64,000 nucleotides of DNA from Anisus vortex (GCA_949126835.1 OX421508.1:17965098-18029097), one strand, 5' to 3'; positions 45,801-50,725 are shown, counted from the stretch's first letter. A program made the numbers and translations. The notes: generated by a model from the letters alone, not told the origin.

Positions 45801-48800
45801 CGCAATTCTATTTTATCATTTATATATTATATTTGAATGTGTATTTAGCAATGAAGTGATATACGTTATGTTTTTAGTAAGCAGTTGTTGAGTCCTTGTG
45901 TGAATGATGTGGACATGCGGACTAAATATAGCACAAGCCACATATAGATAGACTAGGTAGACTATGTAGACTAGTTAGACTAGGTAGACTAGGTAGAATG
46001 AATGATAGATAGATGAAGGGATAGATAGACATAGGCCTATAGATAGACATATAGATAGACATATAGATAGACCTATAGATAGACCTATAGATAGACCTAT
46101 AGATAGACCTATAGATAGACATATAGATAGACCTATAGATAGACATATAGATAGACCTATAGATAGACCTATAGATAGACCTATAGATAGACATATAGAT
46201 AGACATATAGATAGACCTATAGATAGACCTATAGATAGACATATAGATAGACCTATAGATAGACATATAGATAGACATATAGATAGACCTATAGATAGAC
46301 GTATAGATAGACATATAGATAGACCTATAGATAGACATATAGATAGACCTATAGATAGACATATAGATAGACCTATAGATAGACATATAGATAGACCTAT
46401 AGATAGACATACAGATAGACCTATAGATAGACATATAGATAGACATATAGATAGACCTATAGATAGACATATAGATAGACATATAGATAGACCTATAGAT
46501 AGACATATAGATAGACCTATAGATAGACATATAGATAGACCTATAGATAGACATATAGATAGACATATAGATAGACCTATAGATAGACCTATAGATAGAC
46601 ATATAGATAGACATATAGATAGACATATAGATAGACATATAGATAGACATATAGATAGACATATAGATAGACATATAGATAGACCTATAGATAGACATAT
46701 AGATAGACATAGACATATATTATAGATAGATACATTTAAAATATTCTGCTATTTACCCGCCACCTCCTTGAAATCGGACCACATTTTTATCTTGTGACGT
46801 GGCAGGTCTAAACTGCATGCAGGTATATCTCTCCCACTCGGTCATTGCCCTTCTGATCATGTATTCTTCTTTGGTATCTAAAAAGATAAACACAATCACT
46901 ATACAGCTTCAGCAAAAAAAGAACAAAATTTTGATTTTTTCGTATGTTCATAAAGTAAAGAAAAAGCTTCTACAGCAACGTATAACAGCAATAACAATAT
47001 AATGCATGGTCCAAAACAACAGCATATTACAGAGTTCAAAAGTCCAAACTATTTACCGAAATGTGTAGCAAGAAATATGTAAGGAATTACATTGTTAGTC
47101 CATCTGAGGGTCGTTGTCCTTACGGCCTTTCTCTTCTTTCTGGACTTTTTCGTTTTCGCTTTGGAGAAGTAAGAGTCGTCCATGACGGCACCAACAGGGG
47201 CTGGCATCATGCCCATTTTATACATGTCTCTAAAAAAAAAAGGAAGCAAGATTGCAAGCGAGATTGTGTGGCCCAACTAATCACTCACCAAGTTATGAAC
47301 GAATAAAAATAACAACTATAAAAACTTGAGAAAAGATCATCGCGATCTCTCGTATCTGGCTTTTACCCTAACAAAGATCTTAACCCTAAACCATCAAATG
47401 CTACTATAATATAAAAAAGGTATGTCTGTTTTTGTTTGGTTGTTCTATTTAATAATTAGATCAATTTGTGGATTTTATTGTCTATTCAATATGTCAATGT
47501 CCTTTTTAATTTTTAAAATTTGTAGAAATATTTGAAGTCCAAGAATTGATAGCCCTTGCACTACAGGGAATAAGCAGAAATTTTGGACATTGTGTATGTT
47601 GCAAGTAGTCTGGTATTCCCAGTTTCTCTTGTGACCATTTTGGGTTTTCCGGATAGAGCAAAAGTGACTGGACATTGTGCTGGACAAACAATTACCTTAT
47701 AGCAAGCAGTGGCTATATAAGCCATACAAAGGAATGGTGTCGCCAGCCCAATGCCCAGCTGCCTTTAATTTTCTCCAGCTAATTTAATGTAACCAACAGA
47801 GCTGGGTAGACTCATGAACCCTCACATTGATGAAGTAATTAAAAAATCAAACAAAACATTAGGATTCATAAAAAGGAACTTTTACAAATGTAATAAGAAT
47901 ATAAAACTAAAATGCTATCTCACATTAGTTAGGCCTATACTAGAATATGCAGGATCTGTATGGGACCCATCTACTAAAGAAAACATTAAAAAATTAGAAC
48001 AAATTCAAAAAAGAGCTGCAAGGTTTATAACTAGTGAATATTCCCCATTGACAAGAGTTACACCATTAGTCAAATCACTAAACCTAGAAACACTAGAGGA
48101 CAGAAGGGCAAAGAGTAAAGTAGTAATAATACATAAGGCATTAAACTCTAATTTAGAAATACAACCCAATAACAATCTGTTGCAAAGCTCAGATAAACAT
48201 AAAGACAAAAACACCTTCCTTGTCCCTTATGCGAGAACAAATGCATATAAGTACTCTTTCTTCCCGAGTGGCATTCGGGCATGGAATGGGTTGCCTGAAC
48301 AAACCAGGAAAACCAATAACCTAACATCATTTAAAACATTAATAAAAATGCAAGACTAGACTCGGACCACGGATGAGCGTAGGACGCAATAATCTTCTTT
48401 ATAGAAGGAGCGTCTGTAATGTATAAGATAAGATAAGATAAGAACACAATGTCAAGAGAGAGAGAGAGAAAAATGCTCTTGCTTTAAACCTTAGACCAGA
48501 GGTCAGAAACCTTTTGATAATAGTTAATAGTGTGCCAAAGTAAGATTTTTACTTCATTCAGCGCGCCAACAGCATAAAAGTACATCTGTGAAAATAATCA
48601 ATTTCTTGTAGAAAAGACTTGAATTGCCCTTTGGTGGGTCTTCCGCGTGCCATCAAAAATCGCCTTGCGTGCCAAATCTAGCACGCGTGCCGTTTGTTTC
48701 CGACGCCTTCCTTAGACCTTCAAAATGAAAACATGAACGCACTACCGTGTCCAATCTTAGGGCTGATCAGTCTGTGATACAATTTGTATCCACGTTTGAC

Positions 48801-50272
48801 ACCATCTACGATAACGTTACTCGTTTATTACTTTTTTCAATGTTGAAAAAAAAGTTGTTGTTTTTTGTCAATAGGTTTCTGAAAAAAAAGTTTATCAGTT
48901 TTTGCTACATAAAAAGCTCAAATAAATTGTGTGGACATAACATCTTCCATCCGTGGGTTCTAATAACTTATCAAAGAAAACACACAACTCACTTTGCTGA
49001 AGGCGGTTCTAATAACTTATCAAAGAAAACACACAACTCACTTTGCTGAAGGCGGTTCTAATAACTTATCAAAGAAAACACACAACTCACTTTGCTGAAG
49101 GCGGTTCTAATAACTTATCAAAGAAAACACACAACTCACTTTGCTGAAGGCGGTTCTAATAATTGATCAAATAAAACACACAACTCACTTTGCTGAAGGC
49201 GGTTCGTACATATTAAGAAACTGTTCTTGAGACAGGTACATATCAAGTTCTGCCAATATTTTGCCATCATCATCAAGAATCATGTTGGAGGCAACTAAAA
49301 ATAAACAACAACAAGACGATGACGTCATGAAAATGTCCTCCATTGATGATACTAACCTCCAAATAATTTTCAATCATAAACGTTTTAAATTTGTTTAAAT
49401 ATATGCAAACACGTACCAATATTTCTAGTATCATTTGATGATATTTGCTGTTTTTTTATATTCTATATAAATAAATATAATAAGTGTCTGGGTTTGTTTT
49501 TTCTTTATAATTTGTGATCTGTGTAACAGTAGGGTCCATTTTATGTAAGTCTTTATATTGGGAAGATCTTTGATCTTGATCGGAACCCTACTTTTCCTAG
49601 CAGACGTTTGGTTTTAGTGCAGGGTTAGACAATCTTTTTATAATAGTGTGCCAAAGAATAATTGTTAATTCATTCAGCGTGCCAACATTCTACAAGTCAA
49701 CATATATGCGCCACCAATCAATTTCTTAAAGAAAAGACTTTAATTTCACTTTTCGGGAAGGGGGGGGGGGAGGTTCTTCTGCGTGCCATTGAAATTAGCT
49801 CTACGGCTCTACGTGCCATGTCTGGCAGGCGTCCGTACGTTGCCAAACCCTGCCCTAGTGTACAAGTGTGTGATCGTTAGATTTGAGACCAAGACCTTTG
49901 GAGCTAGTAATCTGTCGTCGCTAGACCACGCCGTCCATAATTATCAATATATTATATTGAGTTTTTAAACACATTTCAAAGCGACTGTTACTGGTAGATA
50001 AAATCTATTATGAATTTGATAAACACTGTAGAAATAGTTTCTTCTTCTTCGGATGTAAAAATGTATCAAATAGAAGGGTTTTAAACACAACGCGATGATG
50101 AAACAGGCAAGTGCTTACTGTCAATGCCACCCATTGTCTCCGCTATGGCTTGATCCAGTGTTTTGCTGGTGTTCCTCTCATACGGGTTACGGAAATCCGG
50201 TCGAGGAATCTTGCCAGCATTCTGTGAGCTTACTAGCGAGAGCAACAACACCTGCACAATCAAGTATAACAT
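17434..50272 (-). CDS. Secreted astacin zinc metalloproteinase with EGF-like and eight ShKT modules (16 coding exons)
   Basis: A secreted or extracellular-matrix zinc endopeptidase of the astacin (M12A) family. Sixteen exons join in frame into 2319 nt (772 residues). Residues 1-16 form a signal peptide. Residues 17-120 are the propeptide ending in RKKR, a furin-type site. Residues 121-321 are the catalytic domain, with HEIGHAIGLVHEH (zinc ligands H214, H218, H224; catalytic E215) and the Met-turn SIMHY (M271, Tyr ligand Y273). Its four cysteines, C164, C186, C206 and C320, match the two astacin disulfides. Residues 322-358 are an EGF-like module, and 359-772 are eight six-cysteine ShKT modules, one per exon. 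Introns 8 to 15 and the intron before the EGF exon are all phase 1, as expected from module duplication. ShKT tails are common in nematode and cnidarian astacins; eight is a long array. No CUB domain is seen. The natural substrate is unknown. Confidence 0.9.
17900..18025 (-). CDS. Astacin/ShKT exon 15: ShKT module 7
   Basis: It reads KCEDLKTDCPSWAKHGYCDS and then NPAFNLKYCKKSCNNC. The acceptor is gttttctacag and the donor GTAAGT. Phase 1 at both ends. Confidence 0.92.
18319..18592 (-). mobile_element. SINE, antisense, near full length
   Basis: It begins with the tail (AAGTATCCCGTCGGACCAAA) and ends with the inverted tRNA-like head (GTCGAACGCGCTGCCGCTCG). It is one of the best-preserved copies and the reference I used for the others. 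Intron 14. Confidence 0.88.
18620..19075. repeat. Degenerate minisatellite (about 35-40 bp)
   Basis: Loosely repeated units contain AATAAGTAGGTCACATGTG and CCATGGAGGAATAA. Copies differ a lot, so it is an old array. Intron 14. Confidence 0.7.
19121..19306 (-). CDS. Astacin/ShKT exon 14: ShKT module 6 plus linker
   Basis: It reads ACWNLHKSDAECEGWAIHDQ and then CRINPRWMYKNCYKSCSGC, followed by a Gly/Ser/Thr linker (NTGGGSVRPEATTPSSKGSG). The spacing between the first two cysteines is three residues longer than in the others. The acceptor ttgacaag was chosen because it alone keeps phase. Confidence 0.85.
19433..21460 (-). repeat. 41-bp minisatellite, about 48 copies, grown inside an antisense SINE
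   Basis: The flank at 19435-19500 is SINE body (GGCCACGGCAAACGAGGAGT, CCGCTTTTACTTTTCCCCAA). The unit contains CCCCAACCATATGTCAGGTA and CCCAACAG(A/T)GGTGGGTA and corresponds to the SINE segment CCCCAACTAAGGTCAGGTAC plus CCATCAGAGCTGGGTA seen at 18450-18480. Unit length is constant with no indels. The two main variable sites are A/T in CAG(A/T)GG and G/A in CAT(A)T(G/A)TC. The unit has no stop in any plus frame, so three frames stay open over 640-710 codons. These are not genes. Intron 13. Confidence 0.93.
21535..21750 (-). mobile_element. SINE, antisense, diverged
   Basis: It shows GGTACCAATTTGATTCATAG, CCAGGATTCGTACCCGGGAC and the inverted tRNA head. It lies just beyond the 41-bp array. Confidence 0.65.
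22030..22425. repeat. 32-bp minisatellite, about 12 copies
   Basis: The unit contains AGTAGGTCTGGGTAGAAGC and TAAATGACCTGG. Copies are almost identical. It ends about 65 bp from the donor of exon 13, inside intron 13. Confidence 0.95.
22490..22723 (-). CDS. Astacin/ShKT exon 13: ShKT module 5 plus Thr-rich linker
   Basis: The module reads TCKNLFDDDQCEAWARDLEC and then IHNFAGMGKHCAKTCGRGLC. The usual NPxWM block is replaced, so this is the most divergent of the eight. A Thr/Ser/Pro-rich linker of about 38 residues follows (NHT sequon, TVTTASTVP) and is probably O-glycosylated. Confidence 0.85.
22740..23290. other. Intron 12, unremarkable part
   Basis: AT-rich sequence with no repeat or exon that I can support. 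Confidence 0.4.
23295..23362 (-). mobile_element. LINE extreme 3' end, antisense
   Basis: ATCTTATACATTACAGACGC, TCCTTCTATAAAGAAGATTA and TTGCGTC are the reverse complement of the last roughly 55 bp of the LINE family at 47815-48440. Confidence 0.7.
23578..24072. mobile_element. MITE with 7-bp target duplication, host of a nested hAT MITE
   Basis: The ends are CAAAGACTATAATAAGATGG and its complement CCATCTTATTATATAGTCTTTG without one base. TCTAAAT is duplicated at 23571-23577 and 24073-24079. A hAT MITE (23679-23893) sits inside, so the older element is about 270 bp. Its superfamily is not assigned. Confidence 0.75.
23679..23893. mobile_element. hAT-type MITE nested in an older MITE
   Basis: It starts CAGGGATCGGCAACCTTTTG and ends GGTTACCGACATCTG. 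An exact 8-bp duplication, CTCTAGAC, lies at 23671-23678 and 23894-23901. It is the same family as 14558-14757 in the opposite orientation. Confidence 0.85.
24440..25018. repeat. 38-bp minisatellite, about 15 copies
   Basis: The unit contains TCTCAAGCATTTATGAAATA and C(T/C)GGTAGTCGAATACACA. The array stops about 13 bp from the donor of exon 12. Intron 12. Confidence 0.95.
25032..25148 (-). CDS. Astacin/ShKT exon 12: ShKT module 4
   Basis: It reads ICEDKHKDCPVWAALGDCNT and then NPRTMIKDCRKACQKC. The acceptor is catattccag and the donor GTAAGC, followed within about 15 bp by a 38-bp minisatellite. Confidence 0.9.
25210..26540. repeat. 44/48-bp minisatellite, about 28 copies
   Basis: The unit contains GGTGGATCGATTGATTAGTA, CATGGATAAATGAGTGTGTG and one or two GGAT units, giving length variants of 44 and 48 bp. 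It begins about 60 bp upstream (sense) of the exon 12 acceptor and lies in intron 11. Confidence 0.95.
26541..28610. other. Intron 11, mixed sequence
   Basis: It holds a decayed LINE 3' piece (27035-27130), several G-runs (27444 and 28150 regions) and a palindromic CRE-like TGACGTCA at 27615-27622. I see no exon in phase with the flanking ShKT exons. Confidence 0.4.
27035..27130 (+). mobile_element. LINE 3' fragment, decayed
   Basis: GGTATGGAATGGGCTACCTG, AAACAACTTAGCGTCATAAA and AATGCAAGAGAAAG follow the LINE 3' end with many changes. Confidence 0.5.
28612..28888. repeat. (GA)n simple repeat
   Basis: GAGA with interspersed GTTAGAGA and GTGAGAGA units. Confidence 0.95.
28989..29102. repeat. 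22-bp minisatellite, 5 copies
   Basis: Identical copies of GCATAATGTATCGTGCCACT plus GG. Intron 11. Confidence 0.95.
29205..29480 (-). mobile_element. Two old antisense SINE fragments
   Basis: GTGGTGAAGCAATGTTCGCC with GATTGTGTGGTCAGGGC, and then GTAGTCACGGCGGAGTGTGG with CCGCCTTTACATTTTC and AATGTCAGGAACTCACCAGA. Both match the SINE body with many changes. Confidence 0.5.
29527..29745 (-). mobile_element. SINE, antisense
   Basis: It shows GTGTGGCCAACACAACGCCC, ACGTACCCATCAGAGCTGGG and the inverted tRNA head TACCACTCGGCACCGTGC. Intron 11. Confidence 0.75.
29775..29882 (-). mobile_element. SINE head fragment beside the exon 11 donor
   Basis: TATCAGAGCTGTGTAGACTA and the inverted B box GGGATTCGAACTCAAGAA stop within about 6 bp of the exon 11 donor at 29887. 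Confidence 0.65.
29888..30061 (-). CDS. Astacin/ShKT exon 11: ShKT module 3
   Basis: It reads NCSNVNKDPYKCDDWAKIGE and then CTVNARWMYDNCRRSCAMC, followed by a charged linker (KKGVEEEI). The donor GTGAGT is 8 bp from an antisense SINE remnant. The acceptor lies directly after a (TCTATCAA)n array on the sense strand. Confidence 0.9.
30066..30475. repeat. 8-bp microsatellite (GATTGATA)n
   Basis: About 50 copies of TTGATAGA with a few phase slips. On the sense strand it reads (TCTATCAA)n and runs to within a few bp of the exon 11 acceptor, so it provides its pyrimidine tract. Confidence 0.96.
30500..31244. other. Intron 10, unremarkable part
   Basis: GGATGATA-rich edge to about 30580, then sequence in which I see no exon or element. 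Confidence 0.4.
31245..31645. repeat. 24-bp minisatellite, about 17 copies
   Basis: The unit contains GTAGTTGCCCACCATGAG plus (A/G)CATAT. Because 24 is a multiple of 3 and the unit lacks stops in several frames, open frames of 140-165 codons appear on both strands (VVAHHEAY on plus; VGNYICLM and GGQLHMPH on minus). Intron 10. Confidence 0.95.
32054..32194 (-). CDS. Astacin/ShKT exon 10: ShKT module 2
   Basis: It reads TCKDFYATNKCLVWKERGDC and then LTNSAWMKRNCPATCGLC. The acceptor is gtaaccccag and the donor GTAGGT. Phase 1 at both ends. Confidence 0.9.
32200..33475. other. Intron 9, 5' part, no gene seen
   Basis: AT-rich. It contains TGGGCGGCATGATGCCCGCG and GCCGCTTATTTGAGGCCCC near 32577-32622, which look like one end of another small hAT-like element, and an NRF1-like ACGCATGCGCA near 33055. 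Confidence 0.35.
33480..33612. repeat. 29-bp minisatellite, 5 copies
   Basis: The unit contains CTATTAGGCAACTAATTAGG and CCTAGACTA, with the palindrome TAGGCCTA. One copy is a base shorter. Intron 9. Confidence 0.93.
34055..34253. mobile_element. hAT-type MITE, older copy
   Basis: It starts CAGAGGTTGGCAAC and ends GGTTGCAGTCCCCTA. Flanks CCCTAGAC and ACTTAGAC form a degenerate 8-bp duplication. Internal GGCACGC motifs match the other copies. Confidence 0.7.
34540..34705 (-). mobile_element. LINE 3' end, antisense
   Basis: CGCTCCTTCTATACAGAAGA, TCATACGCTTATCCGTG and GGTTTGTTCAGGCAACCCAT are the reverse complement of the LINE 3' end. The copy is decayed. Confidence 0.65.
34895..35792. repeat. 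32-bp minisatellite, about 26 copies, ending in a Helitron-like hairpin
   Basis: The unit contains TGCCTGTTTTATTTGTATCT and GTAGCTTATACA, with variants (A/T)A(C/T)A(T/G)(G/A)CC. The last copy runs into TTTCTCCCGGGCAACGCCGG and GCAATTTAGCTTG. The CCCGG-GCAACG-CCGGG hairpin about 12 nt before a terminal CTTG/CTAG-like end resembles Helitron 3' termini. The element assignment is inference. Intron 9. Confidence 0.7.
35866..35970. repeat. 34-bp repeat, 3 copies
   Basis: The unit contains AAATAAACTATA(A/G)CCAAC and TTCTTCTCTTGTGTTA. Intron 9. Confidence 0.9.
36007..36352 (-). pseudogene. Unassigned coding-like segment in intron 9
   Basis: The minus strand stays open in two overlapping frames. One ends LLTQKLPEISSEMKIMRVQ before TAA-TAA-TAG, with GADGEGCIEVIKEKVMLKSP upstream. 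The other reads MKIVSKIPNLVQHLCPLNLI and then ELRHWTTHPQEAPP. The composition is more protein-like than the surroundings, and a single frameshift could link the frames. It may be a gene or retrotransposon fragment. I do not recognise the family and it does not fit the astacin frame. Confidence 0.25.
36425..36960. repeat. Degenerate GATA-rich sequence
   Basis: Imperfect GATA with a clean (GATA)n core at about 36770-36820. Intron 9. Confidence 0.85.
37231..37380 (-). CDS. Astacin/ShKT exon 9: ShKT module 1
   Basis: It reads QCVNDYNSWKCYIWANQGEC and then ERNPAFMTKYCRKACGQC, the six-cysteine ShKT pattern with W-A and NPAFM. Phase requires the acceptor gtctccag followed by CTCAGCAGTGC, not the nearer AGs. 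Confidence 0.88.
37385..38225. repeat. 20-bp minisatellite, about 42 copies
   Basis: The unit is close to GGTCATTGGTGGTAACATTA with variants (GGTGATAA, TTGATGGCAGTGAC). A larger unit containing GTTGATGGCAGTGACATTAG recurs every 120-180 bp. It begins about 10 bp upstream (sense) of the exon 9 acceptor. Intron 8. Confidence 0.93.
38226..38835. other. Intron 8, distal part with an inverted copy of the 20-bp repeat
   Basis: At 38267-38322 the repeat appears in the opposite orientation (CTACCAATGAACTAATATAC, TACCGATGACCTAATATTAC). The rest up to the exon 8 donor shows no feature that I can support. Confidence 0.6.
38836..38946 (-). CDS. Astacin/ShKT exon 8: EGF-like module
   Basis: It reads HCPQPDRCGKEGHLDQNCEC and then ICEDGSSDCDV. 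The six cysteines have EGF-like spacing (C-x5-C-x9-C-x1-C-x1-C-x6-C), a module often placed right after the astacin domain. The acceptor is cccaaacag and the donor GTGACC. Phase 1 at both ends. Confidence 0.8.
38960..39700. other. Intron 7, unremarkable part
   Basis: G- and C-runs (38966, 39203 and 39370 regions) and AT-rich sequence. No exon is seen. Confidence 0.4.
39705..39880. repeat. 46-bp repeat derived from the end of exon 7 and its splice donor
   Basis: Three copies containing AGTACTCACTAGAACAAGAG and TATATGAGATTAACTCTCG precede the genuine exon end, which reads AGTACTCACTGGAACAGTTG and TACATGAGATTCACTATGTG. On the sense strand each copy therefore includes an exon-like 3' end plus GTGAGTACT (GTAAATACT in one). 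Intron 7. Confidence 0.85.
39846..39981 (-). CDS. Astacin/ShKT exon 7: end of catalytic domain
   Basis: It reads AFSVDGKKRTIGVVHKEGED and then DIGETHMKELSYTDVHIVNL, MYNCS. The LSxxDxxxVNxLYxC ending is the conserved C-terminus of astacin domains. The donor is GTGAGT. Three further copies of the exon end plus donor follow in the intron. Confidence 0.9.
40005..40800. repeat. 20-bp minisatellite derived from the exon 6 splice donor
   Basis: The unit is CATTGAACCTATCGTCACACT less one base. On the sense strand it is AGTGTGACGATAGGTTCAAT. The genuine exon 6 border at 40800-40818 reads CAGTGTGACG|GTAGGTTCAT. Copies are clean to about 40470 and degenerate towards the donor. In the copies the donor GT is AT. 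Intron 6. Confidence 0.85.
40809..41012 (-). CDS. Astacin/ShKT exon 6: zinc-binding site and Met-turn
   Basis: It carries YLHEIGHAIGLVHEHQLPNR, the astacin signature HExxHxxGxxHE, and ends SSIMHYSVT. The usual Arg two residues after HEQ is Leu here (HEHQLPNRD). The donor is GTAGGT. A 20-bp array in intron 6 is derived from this exon's last bases plus the donor. Confidence 0.95.
41168..41382. repeat. 20-bp minisatellite, about 11 copies
   Basis: The unit is TGTTTCCTGTGTATGGATGG or GTATGT, in intron 5 near the exon 6 acceptor. Open frames on both strands are artefacts. Confidence 0.93.
41572..42185. repeat. 51-bp minisatellite, 12 copies, grown from an antisense LINE end
   Basis: The unit contains AAACAAGGTTATTTACTACA, TTCTAAGTGCTGTAGTG and TTAGTCTTGCATTT. 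The copies are essentially identical (the last two have CATCC for CATTC). TAGTCTTGCATTT is the reverse of the LINE end AAATGCAAGACTA, and LINE sequence continues beyond the array. The 17-codon unit keeps several frames open. Intron 5. Confidence 0.9.
42170..42258 (-). mobile_element. LINE 3' fragment, antisense, at the edge of the 51-bp array
   Basis: GTCTTGCATTTTGATTTTTT, GATGTTAGCTGTTGGTTTAC and TAGGTAACCCATTCCTTGCC follow the reversed LINE 3' end. Confidence 0.7.
42915..43225 (+). mobile_element. LINE 3' end
   Basis: GCATTAAGGCATTAAATTCT, CTGTTACAATGCTCACATAA, GGCATGGAATGGGTTACCTG, ACCACGGATGAGAGTAGGAC and the ATAAGATAAGATG tail. Intron 5. Confidence 0.8.
43258..43420 (+). mobile_element. 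Second, older LINE 3' fragment
   Basis: CATGGCACGTAATGGGTTAC, CCGAACTAACCAGGTAAAAC and CGACATCATTAAAAG match the same LINE end with many changes. Confidence 0.5.
43440..43690 (+). mobile_element. LINE C-terminal fragment of a different family
   Basis: One frame reads APSFWNSLSQTLRIWDKRNF, and after a frameshift there is ELKTFLF-like coding and LIAWIEALKKCPF. The FxPxxWNSLPxxLR ... FKxxLKTxLF pattern is the C-terminal end of CR1/Jockey-like polymerases. Intron 5. Confidence 0.5.
43965..45180. repeat. GTGTGTGATTATTTAT-type repeat, about 1.2 kb
   Basis: Imperfect 16-18-bp units of TTATTTATGTGTGTGTGA with GAGTGA and GAGTAT variants. Intron 5, close to the exon 5 donor. Confidence 0.93.
45283..45352 (-). 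CDS. Astacin/ShKT exon 5: catalytic domain
   Basis: It reads CNSQLGMIGGTQDLNLEYPG and then CRF, the CxSxxGxxGGxQxxxLxxxC block of astacins. The donor is GTAAGT and the acceptor is attttcag. Phases match exons 4 and 6. Confidence 0.9.
45360..46015. other. Intron 4, non-repetitive part
   Basis: The 45559-45777 stretch stays open on the plus strand, but I see no domain and no splice support. Confidence 0.35.
46020..46735. repeat. 12-bp microsatellite (ATAGATAGAC(C/A)T)n
   Basis: About 59 copies differing at C/A. It starts about 20-35 bp downstream (sense) of the exon 4 donor. Intron 4. Confidence 0.96.
46757..46877 (-). CDS. Astacin/ShKT exon 4: catalytic domain
   Basis: It reads KEEYMIRRAMTEWERYTCMQ and then FRPATSQDKNVVRFQGGG. 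This matches the astacin pattern of I..AM..W...TC..F.......D.V.F. The donor GTAAAT is about 20 bp from the start of a 12-bp microsatellite region. Confidence 0.9.
47057..47229 (-). CDS. Astacin/ShKT exon 3: propeptide end, activation site, N-terminus of protease
   Basis: It contains the basic stretch KTKKSRKKRKAVR (RKKR at residues 117-120), a probable furin-type activation site. TLRWTNNVIPYIF follows, matching the family's W-x(n)-IPY start of the mature enzyme. The acceptor has a long pyrimidine run and the donor is GTAAAT. Confidence 0.9.
47718..47816 (-). mobile_element. SINE fragment, antisense, abutting a LINE
   Basis: ATGGTGTCGCCAGCCCAATG, AGCTGCCTTTAATTTTCTCC and ACCAACAGAGCTGGGTAGAC end at about 47812, where the LINE coding sequence begins. 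Confidence 0.6.
47815..48440 (+). mobile_element. LINE (Jockey/CR1-like), 5'-truncated copy with intact 3' end
   Basis: An uninterrupted frame reads HIDEVIKKSNKTLGFIKRNF, PILEYAGSVWDPSTKENIKK, RVTPLVKSLNLETLEDRRAK, FFPSGIRAWNGLPEQTRKTN and ends FKTLIKMQD with TAG at 48357. The 3' UTR carries ACCACGGATGAGCGTAGGAC and GGAGCGTCTGTAATGTATAA, and ends with four ATAAG repeats. The better copy of the family; the reverse transcriptase core is missing (5' truncation). Intron 2. Confidence 0.9.
48497..48709. mobile_element. hAT-type MITE
   Basis: It starts CAGAGGTCAGAAACC and ends GTTTCCGACGCCTT. An exact 8-bp duplication, CCTTAGAC, lies at 48489-48496 and 48710-48717. Intron 2. Confidence 0.8.
48958..49202. 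repeat. 49-bp repeat, 5 copies, containing the exon 2 splice donor
   Basis: The unit starts TTCTAATAACTTATCAAAGA and includes ACTCACTTTGCTGAAGGCGG. On the sense strand the latter is the exon 2 end CCGCCTTCAGCAAA plus GTGAGT. The copy next to the exon provides the real donor. Four more identical donors follow downstream. Intron 2. Confidence 0.93.
49189..49294 (-). CDS. Astacin/ShKT exon 2: propeptide
   Basis: It reads ASNMILDDDGKILAELDMYL and then SQEQFLNMYEPPSAK. The acceptor is tatttttag and the donor GTGAGT. The last 14 nt of the exon together with the donor are repeated in tandem in the intron (48958-49202). Confidence 0.85.
49620..49852. mobile_element. hAT-type MITE, diverged
   Basis: It starts CAGGGTTAGACAATC and ends TTGCCAAACCCTG. 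Flanks TTTTAGTG and CCCTAGTG are a degenerate 8-bp duplication. A G-run was inserted or expanded inside. Intron 1. Confidence 0.75.
50119..50272 (-). CDS. Astacin/ShKT exon 1: start codon, signal peptide, propeptide start
   Basis: ATG is at 50272-50270. The start MLYLIVQVLLLSLVSSQNAG is a clear signal peptide, with likely cleavage after SS. The donor is GTAAGC. It ends in phase 1. This ATG was chosen because the hydrophobic segment starts directly at it. A non-coding exon upstream is possible. Confidence 0.85.
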
Positions 50273-50434
50273 TATCTCCCTTTTATCTAACCGTTGGAAG
50301 CAAAGTCATGTTCAGTTTTGTATAATGGGGATACGGTTCCTCTGATAATTAATTGGGCGTTTTAGTCAAACTAACGTAAACATATGAATGACGTTTTATG
50401 AAAGCCAATGTATATATTAGTATTTATCCTTAGG

Positions 50435-50439
50435 TTTTA

Positions 50440-50471
<32 letters not shown>

Positions 50472-50555
50472 ATCTATCTATCTATCTATCTATCTATCAT
50501 CTATCTATCTATTTATCTATCTATCTATCATCTATCTATTTATATATCTATCATC

Positions 50556-50586
<31 letters not shown>

Positions 50587-50602
50587 CATCTATCTATCTA
50601 TC

Positions 50603-50633
<31 letters not shown>

Positions 50634-50694
50634 ATCTATCTATCTATTTATCTATCTATCTATCATCTATCTATCTATTTATATATCTATCATC

Positions 50695-50725
<31 letters not shown>

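Noticed and set aside
45922..46716. 264-codon minus-strand frame of M, S, I, Y and R
   Set aside because: Translation of a 12-bp microsatellite in intron 4.
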